Source: Exiguobacterium sp. s146 (GTDB lineage Bacteria; Bacillota; Bacilli; Exiguobacteriales; Exiguobacteriaceae). From it: 64,000 nt of DNA. The notes under the pieces are model-generated. The model was not told where the DNA came from, searched no databases, and saw only the letters and a program-made list of their open reading frames with translations. Positions 52,690 through 61,345 of this stretch are shown here, in pieces. Both the position numbers and the translations under genes were made by a program. How positions within the stretch are numbered: position 1 is the stretch's first letter; the number at the start of each line of letters is the position of its first letter. The stretch is taken from assembly GCF_018618415.1 (NCBI RefSeq), contig NZ_JACSMA010000004.1, positions 62,001 through 126,000 on the forward strand. The letters are read 5' to 3'.

Positions 52690-53559
52690 ATGAAGCATAC
52701 CTTTGTCGTCAAGGAAAGCCGACAGCTCAAACCACATGAACGGTCCATGCTCCACGCGCTCTATCCAACGGGTCAAATCCCACATCTCTTCTGTCTGCCA
52801 GTTGACCGTTACCACTATACGGGATGGTTTCGGAACGAACCGGTCGCCGCGGTCACAGTAGACTGCAAAGATTTTGAATCCTCCCACGTCATCCACTTGA
52901 GCGACATCATCGGTAAAAATCGGATGATGTTATGTGGTTTAATCGATCGGGTCCTGTTCCAAATTCGATTAGAGAGTTGTGATCGCACAACGGTTTCATT
53001 ACATCTGCCAAGTGACGCGCCAGACGATTTGTTTAACAGTCTCAAGAATATCGGGTTTCTTCCCTGCCTTGAAGCGACGTCATACGAGTTCCCTTTCGTT
53101 CCGTATGAAAAAACAACCTTTGAACAATGGCAATTTTGTATCGAGTATCCGGAAACACATGGAGATTGGTTACGAAACCGAAATCAATATTTCTGGCTCT
53201 TGCCTGGAGCCACCCCACTTACGGTTCGGACACTTGATTTTCTCCATCGAAGGCAAACGATTTTTTACTCACTGAAATGGAAGGGCACCGTGGTAGGCAC
53301 CATGTACGGTGAAATTAAGCAACGTCAATTGCATCTCCACGAGTTGCATATCATGGGCCAACATGAATTTGTTCAAGAAGGCATTTCATTTTTTCAGCAA
53401 TCCTACTTCAATAAATTTAAAGAAACAGAACTGATGCTTGTCACCGCGACCACGATGCAGACACATGTCCTGCACGCTTTATACGAACAAGGTGCCCGTC
53501 CGACACCCGCGTCTAGTTATACATTATTGAAGTACTTGACCCCTTCCACAACGACCTAA
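52690..53559 (+). CDS. Hypothetical GNAT-like protein
   Basis: 289 residues, apparently two tandem acetyltransferase-like halves (about 1-130 and 140-285), but neither shows a clear acetyl-CoA R/Q-x-x-G-x-G/A loop, so activity is doubtful. Rich in aromatic residues. The ribosome-binding site (AGTAGG) is weak. Its codon use is less GC-rich than its neighbours, hinting at acquisition. Function unknown. Confidence 0.6.
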   Translation: MKHTFVVKESRQLKPHERSMLHALYPTGQIPHLFCLPVDRYHYTGWFRNEPVAAVTVDCKDFESSHVIHLSDIIGKNRMMLCGLIDRVLFQIRLESCDRTTVSLHLPSDAPDDLFNSLKNIGFLPCLEATSYEFPFVPYEKTTFEQWQFCIEYPETHGDWLRNRNQYFWLLPGATPLTVRTLDFLHRRQTIFYSLKWKGTVVGTMYGEIKQRQLHLHELHIMGQHEFVQEGISFFQQSYFNKFKETELMLVTATTMQTHVLHALYEQGARPTPASSYTLLKYLTPSTTT

Positions 53560-53561
53560 TA

Positions 53562-53615
53562 AAAAACACGAAACGCCCGCGGTCCGTCAATCAGACTCGT
53601 TCGTTTCGTGTTTTT
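53562..53615. terminator. Bidirectional terminator with long loop
   Basis: AAAAACACGAAACG and CGTTTCGTGTTTTT form a perfect stem with a 26-base loop. Confidence 0.75.
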
Positions 53616-53985
53616 ATTCGGCAGCGTTTGTCGAGTCCATCGCGAGCGGCGGCATCTTTTCAAAGAGATTGGTCCGAAGACCCGTATCACGTCGGTCCAA
53701 CGATTCAATCCGATCGAACTGAATTTCACGATCCGTCACACTGAACCAGTACGTGATGTGAGGCTCATCTGTGAACCGCAGGGCATAGTTCGAACCGTTC
53801 AAGTGAAAGTCCACTTCTGTGGATAGAAGTTCAGATGGACCAATTTTTTTATGGGTCGTCAAGCGTTCCAGAACGACTTGCTCTTCATTGATCCGATAAT
53901 CGACAAACGTCGCAAGTGAGAGTCCAAACACAAATGACACCAGCGCGAACGCGCTGATCAATCCAAGAGTGATCTTTCCGTTCAT
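53614..53985 (-). CDS. Small membrane-anchored protein (DUF3139-like)
   Basis: 123 residues from ATG 53985, with GGGAGGG upstream. One N-terminal helix (about 7-28) and an exported alpha/beta domain (YRINEEQVVLERL then TEVDFHLNGSNYALRF). The topology resembles DUF3139 proteins; I am not certain. It diverges from the VOC gene. Confidence 0.6.
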   Translation of the reverse strand: MNGKITLGLISAFALVSFVFGLSLATFVDYRINEEQVVLERLTTHKKIGPSELLSTEVDFHLNGSNYALRFTDEPHITYWFSVTDREIQFDRIESLDRRDTGLRTNLFEKMPPLAMDSTNAAE

Positions 53986-54088
53986 TTCGCCGTCCCTCCC
54001 TCTTTTAGTATATCGGATTCCGACAAAACGTTGTGAAGTGACAATTTGTTCAAGTTTCGTCAAACTAGAGCAAGAGGAGGGAACAACT

Positions 54089-54502
54089 ATGCATATTGAC
54101 CACACCGGAATCGCCGTCCGTGACTTAGACGAGGCGATTACTTTTTACACGACCGTTCTCCAAGGGAAGTTGGTCGACCGTTATACGAACACGGCCGTCG
54201 GCGTCGAGACAGAGATTGCTGTCATCCACGTGGGTGACGACGTGATTGAACTGTTATTACCGACGAGTCCGACCAGCCCGATCGCTCGTTTTATGAAAGC
54301 ACGTGGTAAAGGGGTGCACCATATCGCCTACCGCGTCGATAACTTGGACGAATCGATCGAGTCGCTCAAACGAGACGGCGTGACTTTTTTAGAGGACACG
54401 TTACGGACGACGGCGAAAGGCCGTCGCCTCATCTACATGGATCCCCGCCATTCTGGAGGCGTCATCGTTGAACTATGTGATTATCCAACAATAAAGCAGT
54501 GA
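54089..54502 (+). CDS. VOC-family protein (methylmalonyl-CoA epimerase-like)
   Basis: 137 residues from ATG 54089, after GAGGAGGG. Paired beta-alpha-beta-beta-beta modules of the vicinal oxygen chelate fold with likely metal ligands in HIDHTGIAV (His), HHIAYRV (His) and VIVELCDY (Glu). Closest in layout to methylmalonyl-CoA epimerase or glyoxalase. No mutase genes adjoin, so the substrate is open. Confidence 0.85.
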   Translation: MHIDHTGIAVRDLDEAITFYTTVLQGKLVDRYTNTAVGVETEIAVIHVGDDVIELLLPTSPTSPIARFMKARGKGVHHIAYRVDNLDESIESLKRDGVTFLEDTLRTTAKGRRLIYMDPRHSGGVIVELCDYPTIKQ

Positions 54503-54520
54503 GGGCTCCCCTCACTGCTT
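54494..54520. terminator. Shared terminator overlapping two stop codons
   Basis: AAGCAGTGAGG and CCTCACTGCTT with a five-base loop; it contains the stop codons of both converging genes. Confidence 0.9.
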
Positions 54521-55561
54521 TTGTAATGCCTGCTCGATGATATCACGGTTCTTCGTTTTCAACCGTTCGTTATGAGATGACACCATCGCCGTCTTCGTCG
54601 CGTCCGGATCGATGAACGTTTTCGCTCGGTTGACTGCATTGGCCGCATCTTGGAAAGCACCTGCAATCAGATGGACTTTCCCTTCATGCGTCAAGATGTC
54701 GCCCGCTGCATATAAACCTGGCACCGACGACTCACTGCTCGCATTGCCTTTCACGTAAAAATCGTTCACCATCTCGACTTGAAGCTCACATTCCCCAAGA
54801 AGCGCCGTATCCTGCTCATACCCATGGTTGATGACGACTTCGTCCACTTCCACGACCTCACGGGCACCGGTCCCGCAATCGACGAGAGCGACGGCATGAA
54901 TCGTCGTCCCGTCCTGGGAAATCAAATCCTCGATTTGCGTATGCAGTCGACAATCGACGCGTCCACACAAAAGCTTATCGACTTGCGACTCATGTCCTTT
55001 GAGCGCCTCTTTCCGGTACGTCAAAATGACACGCTCGGCAATCGGTTCAAGTTCGTTGGCCCAATCGATTGCGCTGTTGCCGCCCCCCGAGATTAACACG
55101 GTCTTCCCTTTGAATGCCATGAGCGATTTGACCGTATAGTGTAAGTTGGAGACTTCGAAGCGCTCCGCACCGCTAATATCGATTTTCTGCGGTTGCAGGA
55201 TCCCGCTCCCTGTCGCGACAATGACCGTTTTCGATCGATGTTGGCCGTGCGTCGTATCTAACACGAAATGGCCATCATGATCTTTTGTCATCGATTCGAC
55301 TTTTTCGCCGAGCACGACGGTCGGATCAAACGTCAAGCCTTGTTCTACCAACTGTTCGATGAGTCGGGCCCCGGTCGTCGGCGTGACACCGCCGACATCC
55401 CAAATCATCTTCTCTGGATAGACATGGATCTTGCCGCCGAGATGGGGTTGAAACTCAATCAATTTCGTCTTCATCCCTCGCAAGCCGCTGTAAAACGTCG
55501 CATATAGCCCGGCTGGTCCGCCTCCAATAATCGTTATATCATATAGGTCTTGTTCGCTCAT
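54512..55561 (-). CDS. Ferredoxin/flavodoxin-NADP+ reductase, type 2 (YcgT/YumC-like)
   Basis: 349 residues, thioredoxin-reductase-like fold without the CxxC pair: FAD motif IIGGGPAGLYA (about 10-20), NADP motif LISGGGNSAIDWA (about 160-172), and C-terminal LYAAGDI. Moves electrons between NADPH and ferredoxin/flavodoxin. The Fur-type box upstream and divergence from an iron-siderophore ATPase fit B. subtilis YcgT, which is iron-regulated. Confidence 0.9.
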   Translation of the reverse strand: MSEQDLYDITIIGGGPAGLYATFYSGLRGMKTKLIEFQPHLGGKIHVYPEKMIWDVGGVTPTTGARLIEQLVEQGLTFDPTVVLGEKVESMTKDHDGHFVLDTTHGQHRSKTVIVATGSGILQPQKIDISGAERFEVSNLHYTVKSLMAFKGKTVLISGGGNSAIDWANELEPIAERVILTYRKEALKGHESQVDKLLCGRVDCRLHTQIEDLISQDGTTIHAVALVDCGTGAREVVEVDEVVINHGYEQDTALLGECELQVEMVNDFYVKGNASSESSVPGLYAAGDILTHEGKVHLIAGAFQDAANAVNRAKTFIDPDATKTAMVSSHNERLKTKNRDIIEQALQKQ

Positions 55562-55594
55562 CGTCCTCACCCTTTCTTAAAACTCCAGCGCCAC

Positions 55595-55609
55595 TGATTC
55601 TCATTCTCA
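55595..55609. promoter_or_regulatory. Fur box for the reductase gene
   Basis: TGATTCTCATTCTCA, read as TGAGAATGAGAATCA, is a Fur-type sequence 33 bases above the reductase start. Confidence 0.6.
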
Positions 55610-55664
55610 TTCACTATACCTCGAATTCGTCCGCTCGACAATCTATTTTGACTTCAAACAAACA

Positions 55665-55719
55665 TTGACACAATGTACAGTGCTTGCTATAGTAAACTCG
55701 ATATTGAGAATCATTATCA
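55665..55719 (+). promoter_or_regulatory. Siderophore ATPase promoter with Fur box
   Basis: -35 TTGACA (55665-55670), 17-bp spacer, extended -10 TGCTATAGT (-10 at 55688-55693). TGAGAATCATTATCA (55705-55719) differs from the Fur consensus by one base and lies over the transcription start. Confidence 0.9.
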
Positions 55720-55750
55720 TGGGCGTCATCTACGGAAAGGGGAATCCATC

Positions 55751-56599
55751 ATGTCACGCATACATACGACGGAGATCGAGGTCGGATACGGCGACAAGAC
55801 GATTGTAAAACAATTGAGCTTGTCGATTCCTGACCATAAAATCACGACGATTATTGGACCGAACGGTTGTGGAAAATCGACGCTCTTAAAAGCGATGACC
55901 CGGATTCTTTCGCCATCTTCCGGTGCTGTGCATTTGGACGGGGCCGATATCGCGAAATGCAATACGAAAGAGATCGCCCGGAAAATGGCCATCTTGCCGC
56001 AAACGCCAGAAGGTGCGGGCGGCTTGACGGTGGGCGAACTCGTTTCCTATGGTCGCTTCCCTTATCAATCCGGATTTGGACGCCTCTCAAAACATGACCA
56101 CGAAGTCATCGATTGGGCACTCGAAGTGACTGGAACGCTCGCTTATAAAGACCGCAGCGTCGACGCCCTGTCTGGAGGACAACGTCAACGCGTGTGGATT
56201 GCGATGGCACTTGCCCAAGAGACCGACTTAATCTTCTTGGACGAACCGACGACATATCTCGATTTGGCCCATCAGCTTGAAGTGCTCGAACTGCTCGAAA
56301 CGCTCAATCGTGAGCAAGGACGGACCATCGTCATGGTGCTCCACGATTTGAATCAGGCCGCTCGCTTTGCCGATCATATCGTTGCGATGAAAGACGGAGA
56401 GGTGCTCGCGACCGGTTCGGCCGAGGAAGTCATTTGTCCGCTCGTACTCAGACAAGTGTTCCATATCGATGCCATCATCGGACGTGACCCCCGGACCGAG
56501 AAACCGATGTGCCTTACCTACCACTTGATTAAAGACGAGCCAAAAGAAGCGCCGCCTGCCCAGCAGGCTGCCGCAACCTTACTTGCCAATGCCCGTTAA
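55751..56599 (+). CDS. Iron-siderophore ABC transporter ATPase (YusV/FecE-like)
   Basis: 282 residues from ATG 55751 after AAAGGGG. Walker A GPNGCGKST (about 36-44), Q loop ILPQTPEG, signature LSGGQRQRVWIA, Walker B LIFLDEPTTYLD and switch histidine in VMVLHDLNQ. The FecCD-type ATPase that powers siderophore import. No permease or binding-protein genes adjoin, as for yusV in B. subtilis, which serves several systems. Strong Fur control is predicted. Confidence 0.92.
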   Translation: MSRIHTTEIEVGYGDKTIVKQLSLSIPDHKITTIIGPNGCGKSTLLKAMTRILSPSSGAVHLDGADIAKCNTKEIARKMAILPQTPEGAGGLTVGELVSYGRFPYQSGFGRLSKHDHEVIDWALEVTGTLAYKDRSVDALSGGQRQRVWIAMALAQETDLIFLDEPTTYLDLAHQLEVLELLETLNREQGRTIVMVLHDLNQAARFADHIVAMKDGEVLATGSAEEVICPLVLRQVFHIDAIIGRDPRTEKPMCLTYHLIKDEPKEAPPAQQAAATLLANAR

Positions 56600-56608
56600 T
56601 TTCCCTGA

Positions 56609-56637
56609 ACGTCCCGCACATCGCGGGACGTTTTTTG
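56609..56637 (+). terminator. Siderophore ATPase terminator
   Basis: ACGTCCCGC and GCGGGACGT over a five-base loop, then six T. Confidence 0.92.
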
Positions 56638-56705
56638 TCTCCTGCACGTTAGAGAGGAGGAAGACACGGGTAATACATCGAAGGTATTGAAAAAGGAGGC
56701 ACGCT

Positions 56706-57260
56706 ATGGATTGGCTGGATGGATTATTCATTCTCACCTCGGTCGCTTGGCTATATGAAATTTGGCGGTACCGAAACCGGTCCGAACCGACCGATGGCGC
56801 CAGTGAGCACGCCAGTTTTTATATCGTCTCATTGATGATGGTCGCCGTATTCGCCGTCTCGATCGGACTTTCTGCTTGGACGGATACTCGTCAGGCCACC
56901 CTGCAACGCCTGCTCGGGCTAAGCGGGTTCATCGCCGGTGTCTCACTTCGCTATTGGGGTATCCGACAATTGCGCCATCAGTTCACCCGCCACGTCGTCG
57001 TCCGACCCGCGGATGAGCTCGTCAGTTCGGGACCGTATCGTTATTTACGCCACCCCCTGTATACGGGGCTCTTATTTATCACGTTCGGATTTTCACTCTT
57101 TTTCGCGCACTGGACAATCGCGCTCGTCGGTACCTGTTTGATGGGTCTCGCCCTCTTATGGCGCATCCATATCGAGGAGAAGATGTTGACGTCTCACTTC
57201 GGTGTGACGTACCAGACGTGGGCCAAGTCGCGTAAACGCCTGATCCCGTTCATTTATTAA
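56706..57260 (+). CDS. Isoprenylcysteine methyltransferase-type membrane protein
   Basis: 184 residues with about four to five membrane segments. The C-terminal half has LVSSGPYRYLRHPLYTGLL and EEKMLTSHFG, the SAM-binding pattern of ICMT/PEMT-like methyltransferases. Bacterial members have mixed or unknown substrates. AAAGGAGG precedes the ATG. Confidence 0.85.
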   Translation: MDWLDGLFILTSVAWLYEIWRYRNRSEPTDGASEHASFYIVSLMMVAVFAVSIGLSAWTDTRQATLQRLLGLSGFIAGVSLRYWGIRQLRHQFTRHVVVRPADELVSSGPYRYLRHPLYTGLLFITFGFSLFFAHWTIALVGTCLMGLALLWRIHIEEKMLTSHFGVTYQTWAKSRKRLIPFIY

Positions 57261-57268
57261 TAAACAAA

Positions 57269-57306
57269 AACAAGCACGCTCGTCTTCATTGACGGGCGTG
57301 CTTGTT
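57269..57306. terminator. Bidirectional terminator
   Basis: AACAAGCACGC and GCGTGCTTGTT pair over a loop that itself can pair (TCGTC/GAC). Confidence 0.88.
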
Positions 57307-57309
57307 CGG

Positions 57310-58119
57310 TTAGACAGAGAAACGTCCGAGCAACCGGACAATGATGAATCCGGCTAAGAACGACAGGATACTGAGTACCCACATCATCGTCGTGTCCGGC
57401 AAACCCGGGAACACGACCGCGAGCGAGCCGATGACGAGCCCGATGATGACCGAAAACGTCATGCCCGGAAAATGACCGAGCAAATAGCGAATCACTTTAC
57501 TACTGACGATAAAACCGACGGCCACTCCAAGACCGACGATACCGATAATGAGCAGGTTCAAGTTCGACAAGGCGCTGATGACGGTCGGATACACCCCAAT
57601 CAAAAGCAATACGAACGAGCCACTGATTCCCGGCAATAACATCGCCATACTGCCAAGCCAGCCCGAGAAGAACAAGAGAATCGTCGTCCCGGTCGACAGT
57701 TCCGTGATGATGGCCGTATCTGCTGGTTTGATGATGGCCATGCTGGCCACAAGAATCGCCCCGATGACCATCGCGACGATATGTACCGGTCGCATGACGG
57801 CTCTCGTACGAAATTCAAAGAAGAGCATCGGGATAATCCCGAGAATCAATCCGATGAAAAAGAACTGGGTCGGTTCATAATATTCGAGCAACAAAAACTC
57901 AATCACACGGCTGAGTCCTAAAATCGCCCCTGCCATTCCGATCCCGAGTGGAATCAAGAATAAGAGGTGTTGTTTCCAATGCCGACTGAAGATCCCGCTG
58001 ATCGCTTCAATCAAACGGTCATAAATTCCTAAAATGACTGCAATCGTCCCGCCGCTGACGCCAGGAATCAAATCGCTTGTTCCCATCGCGATGCCGCGCA
58101 ACATATTCTTCCACTCCAT
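57310..58119 (-). CDS. DUF368 polyprenyl-phosphate transporter (PopT-like)
   Basis: 269 residues with about eight to ten membrane segments and the family opening MGTSDLIPGVSGGTIAVILGIYDR (part shown), whose motif IPGVSGG recurs as LLPGISGSFVLL in an internal repeat. DUF368 proteins (PopT) return undecaprenyl phosphate across the membrane for cell-wall synthesis. The ATG at 58119 is seven bases from AAAGGAG. Confidence 0.88.
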   Translation of the reverse strand: MEWKNMLRGIAMGTSDLIPGVSGGTIAVILGIYDRLIEAISGIFSRHWKQHLLFLIPLGIGMAGAILGLSRVIEFLLLEYYEPTQFFFIGLILGIIPMLFFEFRTRAVMRPVHIVAMVIGAILVASMAIIKPADTAIITELSTGTTILLFFSGWLGSMAMLLPGISGSFVLLLIGVYPTVISALSNLNLLIIGIVGLGVAVGFIVSSKVIRYLLGHFPGMTFSVIIGLVIGSLAVVFPGLPDTTMMWVLSILSFLAGFIIVRLLGRFSV

Positions 58120-58202
58120 ACACAATCTCCTTTTTCTCTCTTCATGTTATCAAGCCTATAGTATAGCCGAGTCTCGACCGGTTTGCATCGGTTTCGTGAC
58201 GT

Positions 58203-58769
58203 TCAGACGTCCTCACTGACCGTGAGCGTCATATAATCGAACCGTCCCCCAGATATCTCAATCTCTTTCTCTTTTATAAAGCCGAGCCGTTCATACAAGC
58301 GACCGGCTGCCGGATTCGTTTGGTCGACGTTGAGCGTGACGCGGGGAATGTTCGTCGCACGTGCATGAGCAATCGCCTGTTGAATCAAGCTCGTGCCGAT
58401 GCCGCGTCCGCCGAACGTCGCATCGACGGCGACCGAGTCGATATACAGGACGTCCCCTTCCGTTTCGACATCTAACTCGTCTGGCTGCCCCTTTGTCCGC
58501 AGCCAAGCTTTAATCGGTTCATCGAGCAAGGCCGCCTGCTCACCATGATACGCAATCAGGATACCTGCAATCGTCGCATCGGATTCGGCCACCCATATGT
58601 TCTCGTAGCTCAAACGGTTGCCAGGCCGACCAATCCACATCGCGAGTCGATCGAGCACGTGCTGTCGATCGGATGTGCCGGTCAATGAATAGGCGATTTC
58701 ATGAATCGCCGTGTAGACGAGCGGTGCAATCTGCAACTGATCGTCCGGTGTCGCTTTTCGAATATTCAT
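58203..58769 (-). CDS. GNAT acetyltransferase
   Basis: 188 residues from ATG 58769 after GGAGG. Acetyl-CoA loop in DATFGGRGIGTSLIQQAI (about 113-130), followed by VDQTNPAAGRLYERLGF, the common small-molecule or peptide GNAT layout. Substrate unknown. Confidence 0.85.
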   Translation of the reverse strand: MNIRKATPDDQLQIAPLVYTAIHEIAYSLTGTSDRQHVLDRLAMWIGRPGNRLSYENIWVAESDATIAGILIAYHGEQAALLDEPIKAWLRTKGQPDELDVETEGDVLYIDSVAVDATFGGRGIGTSLIQQAIAHARATNIPRVTLNVDQTNPAAGRLYERLGFIKEKEIEISGGRFDYMTLTVSEDV

Positions 58770-58869
58770 AACTATCGCCTCCACTCATCAGTCTAGCATA
58801 AAGCTATCATCTAGTGGTTTGTCAGTTCGTGAAGTGTGGGATGATAGAAACAAAAGGGAGGAATGCATG

Positions 58870-59619
58870 ATGAAAGCAATTTTGACAGGGATGAACGGGA
58901 CCGTCGCCCCGGTCGTCGCCGAGACGTTGACGCGACATGGCATCGAGCCTGTGGCGTGGGACCGAACGAAAGTATCGACGACAGACGAGGCCGAGATGCG
59001 ACGCTTTATCGAATCGGTACGTCCAAACTACTTTCTCCATATCGGCATGGGTGCCGTCGAATGGGCCGACACGCTCGCTCGACTATGCGGAGAATATAAG
59101 ATCCCGTTCCTGTTCACGAGCACCGTCTCGGTGTTCTCCGACAACGTGACAGGACCAATCACACCGGACACACCTCCTGACGCGACCGATGAATACGGGG
59201 CTTATAAGCGAGCGTGCGAGGAGACGATCGCTCGGACCAATCCCGGGGCTCAAATCGTACGGCTCGGTTGGCAAATTGGGGATCGTGCCGGGTCGAATAA
59301 CATGATGGATTATTTCGAGAACGAGATGAAGCGACATGGCGTCATCGTCGCGAGCGCTCACTGGTATCCGTCGTGCTCGTTTTTGGAAGATACGGCCGAT
59401 GCCATTTTCGAGATTTTGACGAAACGTGGAGCCGGACTCTACCAATTGAACGGCAATTCGAGTCACTCGCTTTATGACATCGCGCTGGGGCTCAAAGAGT
59501 TACATGATACATCGTGGCAAGTCGAGCAGACCGCTGAACCGAAGCGTGACAATCGCATGGTCGATACGAATATCACGATTCAACCGATTACAAAACGGTT
59601 AGCGTTACACACGAAATGA
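58870..59619 (+). CDS. RmlD-like NAD(P)-binding sugar-nucleotide protein
   Basis: 249 residues. Rossmann start ILTGMNGTVAPVVAETL (about 3-19), an FTSTVSVF strand, then YGAYKRACEE with the Tyr-x3-Lys pair (about 117-121) of extended SDR enzymes such as dTDP-4-dehydrorhamnose reductase. No other sugar-nucleotide genes are near, so the substrate is open. GGAGG is eight bases before the chosen ATG. Confidence 0.85.
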   Translation: MKAILTGMNGTVAPVVAETLTRHGIEPVAWDRTKVSTTDEAEMRRFIESVRPNYFLHIGMGAVEWADTLARLCGEYKIPFLFTSTVSVFSDNVTGPITPDTPPDATDEYGAYKRACEETIARTNPGAQIVRLGWQIGDRAGSNNMMDYFENEMKRHGVIVASAHWYPSCSFLEDTADAIFEILTKRGAGLYQLNGNSSHSLYDIALGLKELHDTSWQVEQTAEPKRDNRMVDTNITIQPITKRLALHTK

Positions 59620-59641
59620 GTCGCCCGCGGGCGACTCATTT
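59614..59641. terminator. Perfect loopless palindrome terminator
   Basis: AAATGAGTCGCCCG is followed directly by its reverse complement; it spans the stop codons of two converging genes. Confidence 0.88.
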
Positions 59642-60884
59642 ATTCGTTCTCTTGAATGTGCGTCAGCACGATCCCGCTCTTCGGTAAACTTGGCAAGTCG
59701 ACGAAGCTATAACTTAGGTCTTGCGGCGGAATCTCGTAACGGTAACGGGTCAGGAACACGTCTATCGTCTCGCGCATGATGGCAATCGTCACGTGCTCTC
59801 CAGCACAGCGATGACCAAAATCAACATCCCCACCACCTTGCGGAATAAATGTGAACGGACTTTCTGTCCAGTCTTTGAATCGATCCGGGTGGAATGTATC
59901 CGGTTCCGTCCATAAGGAAGGATCGTGATTCGTCCCATATAAGTCGAGCAACACGAGCGTCCCTTTTTCGAACACAAATCCGTCCCACTCGAAATCTTGC
60001 TTGACCCTGGCCGCTGTCACGGGGAAGAACGGATAGAAGCGTCTCACTTCCTGCACGAACAAAGTCGGGTCAGTCTCACCTCGCGCCAATCGGGCCCGAG
60101 CTTCCGGAAATTGATGGAGCGCCAGCACGGTGAACAACACATAAATCGAGACGGCCACGGTCGGCCGCAATATATTAATCACTTCGACGGCAACGACGTC
60201 TGCCGGAAGCAGCTTCCCCGCCTCATCCCGATGCCAAGAAAATTCATATAACGCCGTCTGTTCGTTCGGGAGAAGCCGGTTCGTCCGCACTTCCTCGACC
60301 ATGCCCCGCACCCATGCCTCGGCCGAGGAACGGGCCGCTCGCCCCCGAACATGTTTTGGCCCGAGGGCAGTCCCCGATTCAAATAACAGTCGCATCTCGT
60401 CCATCCGTTTTGTCACTTCATGCTCACCGAGCGGAACCCCGGCCCACTCACAGACGGCCCGCATGAGCACTTCTTGCGCCATGTCGTAAAGTACGATTTC
60501 TCCTACGGAAGCGTCAAGCGCTCGTTCCCACTCCCGACTGATAAGCTTCGTTAACCGTTCAATATTTTGAGGGAGCATGAGCGACATAAACATCTGTTTG
60601 CGATGTGTATGGGCCGACCCGTCTAACGTTTGCACACCATCCTCACCGAATAGTGTTTTCAGCAACCGTTTCGGTGCCGCATCTTTGCGTACGAACTTGT
60701 CAGCGTCATAAAACAACGCTGCCGCCTCACCGCCTCCGAGACAGATAACGCGTTCGCCGAGCAAACGTGTTTCAAACAGATTGGACTGAAAGCTCTTTCG
60801 ACGGTTCGGGACGTATAAATATCCCTCCCGCAAAAACGCTAGACTATGGTCTAGTCCTTCCTCTTTCGGAATCGGTCGCTTCAT
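59640..60884 (-). CDS. Cytochrome P450, CYP152 fatty-acid peroxygenase type
   Basis: 414 residues from ATG 60884 (nine bases from GGGGAGG). Heme-cysteine loop near the end reads FGHRCAGEHVTI, and the I-helix region reads LRPTVAVSIYVLFT, in which an Arg-Pro pair replaces the usual acid-alcohol pair. That is the mark of CYP152 enzymes (such as P450 BS-beta/YbdT), which hydroxylate fatty acids with hydrogen peroxide and need no reductase. Single-gene unit. Confidence 0.92.
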   Translation of the reverse strand: MKRPIPKEEGLDHSLAFLREGYLYVPNRRKSFQSNLFETRLLGERVICLGGGEAAALFYDADKFVRKDAAPKRLLKTLFGEDGVQTLDGSAHTHRKQMFMSLMLPQNIERLTKLISREWERALDASVGEIVLYDMAQEVLMRAVCEWAGVPLGEHEVTKRMDEMRLLFESGTALGPKHVRGRAARSSAEAWVRGMVEEVRTNRLLPNEQTALYEFSWHRDEAGKLLPADVVAVEVINILRPTVAVSIYVLFTVLALHQFPEARARLARGETDPTLFVQEVRRFYPFFPVTAARVKQDFEWDGFVFEKGTLVLLDLYGTNHDPSLWTEPDTFHPDRFKDWTESPFTFIPQGGGDVDFGHRCAGEHVTIAIMRETIDVFLTRYRYEIPPQDLSYSFVDLPSLPKSGIVLTHIQENE

Positions 60885-60967
60885 CGTAATCATCCTCCCC
60901 TTCTTTTCTATAGAGGATGTTCCCCTGTTCTTAGCGAACAAACCTAGTAGGGAAAGGGGGGAAAGCG

Positions 60968-61327
60968 ATGCTATCTTTCATCTTGACGTTCCGGCGCATG
61001 TTCCGCGGGATTTGGCGTGGCTTGAAGGACGCCGAGTTCCAAGTCTTATTCAGTCTCGCACTGCTGACCATCCTCTCTGGGACGCTGTTCTACTCACGCT
61101 TCGAAGACATGCGCTGGCTCGACGCCCTGTATTTCAGTGTCGTCACATTGACGACGATCGGTTATGGTGATTTTGTCCCGACGACCGATCTCGGCAAAGT
61201 GTTCACCATCGGCTACGTCATCACCGGTGTCGGTATCATGGTCGGTTTCATCACGAAAGTGTTCGACCGTCTCCAGCAAGCACGGCTCGAAGAGGTCCGC
61301 AAACGAAATACGCCACCGTCCCCGTGA
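60968..61327 (+). CDS. Two-pass potassium channel
   Basis: 119 residues: membrane helix (about 25-43), pore helix and selectivity filter TLTTIGYGDF (about 59-68), second helix (about 75-97) and a short basic tail. No RCK domain, so it would work as a simple pore. GGGGGGAAAG precedes the ATG. Confidence 0.9.
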   Translation: MLSFILTFRRMFRGIWRGLKDAEFQVLFSLALLTILSGTLFYSRFEDMRWLDALYFSVVTLTTIGYGDFVPTTDLGKVFTIGYVITGVGIMVGFITKVFDRLQQARLEEVRKRNTPPSP

Positions 61328-61342
61328 GGATGGTGGCGTATT
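61307..61342. terminator. Bidirectional terminator
   Basis: AATACGCCACC and GGTGGCGTATT pair; it overlaps the end of the channel gene and precedes the symporter stop. Confidence 0.85.
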
Positions 61343-61345
61343 GGT

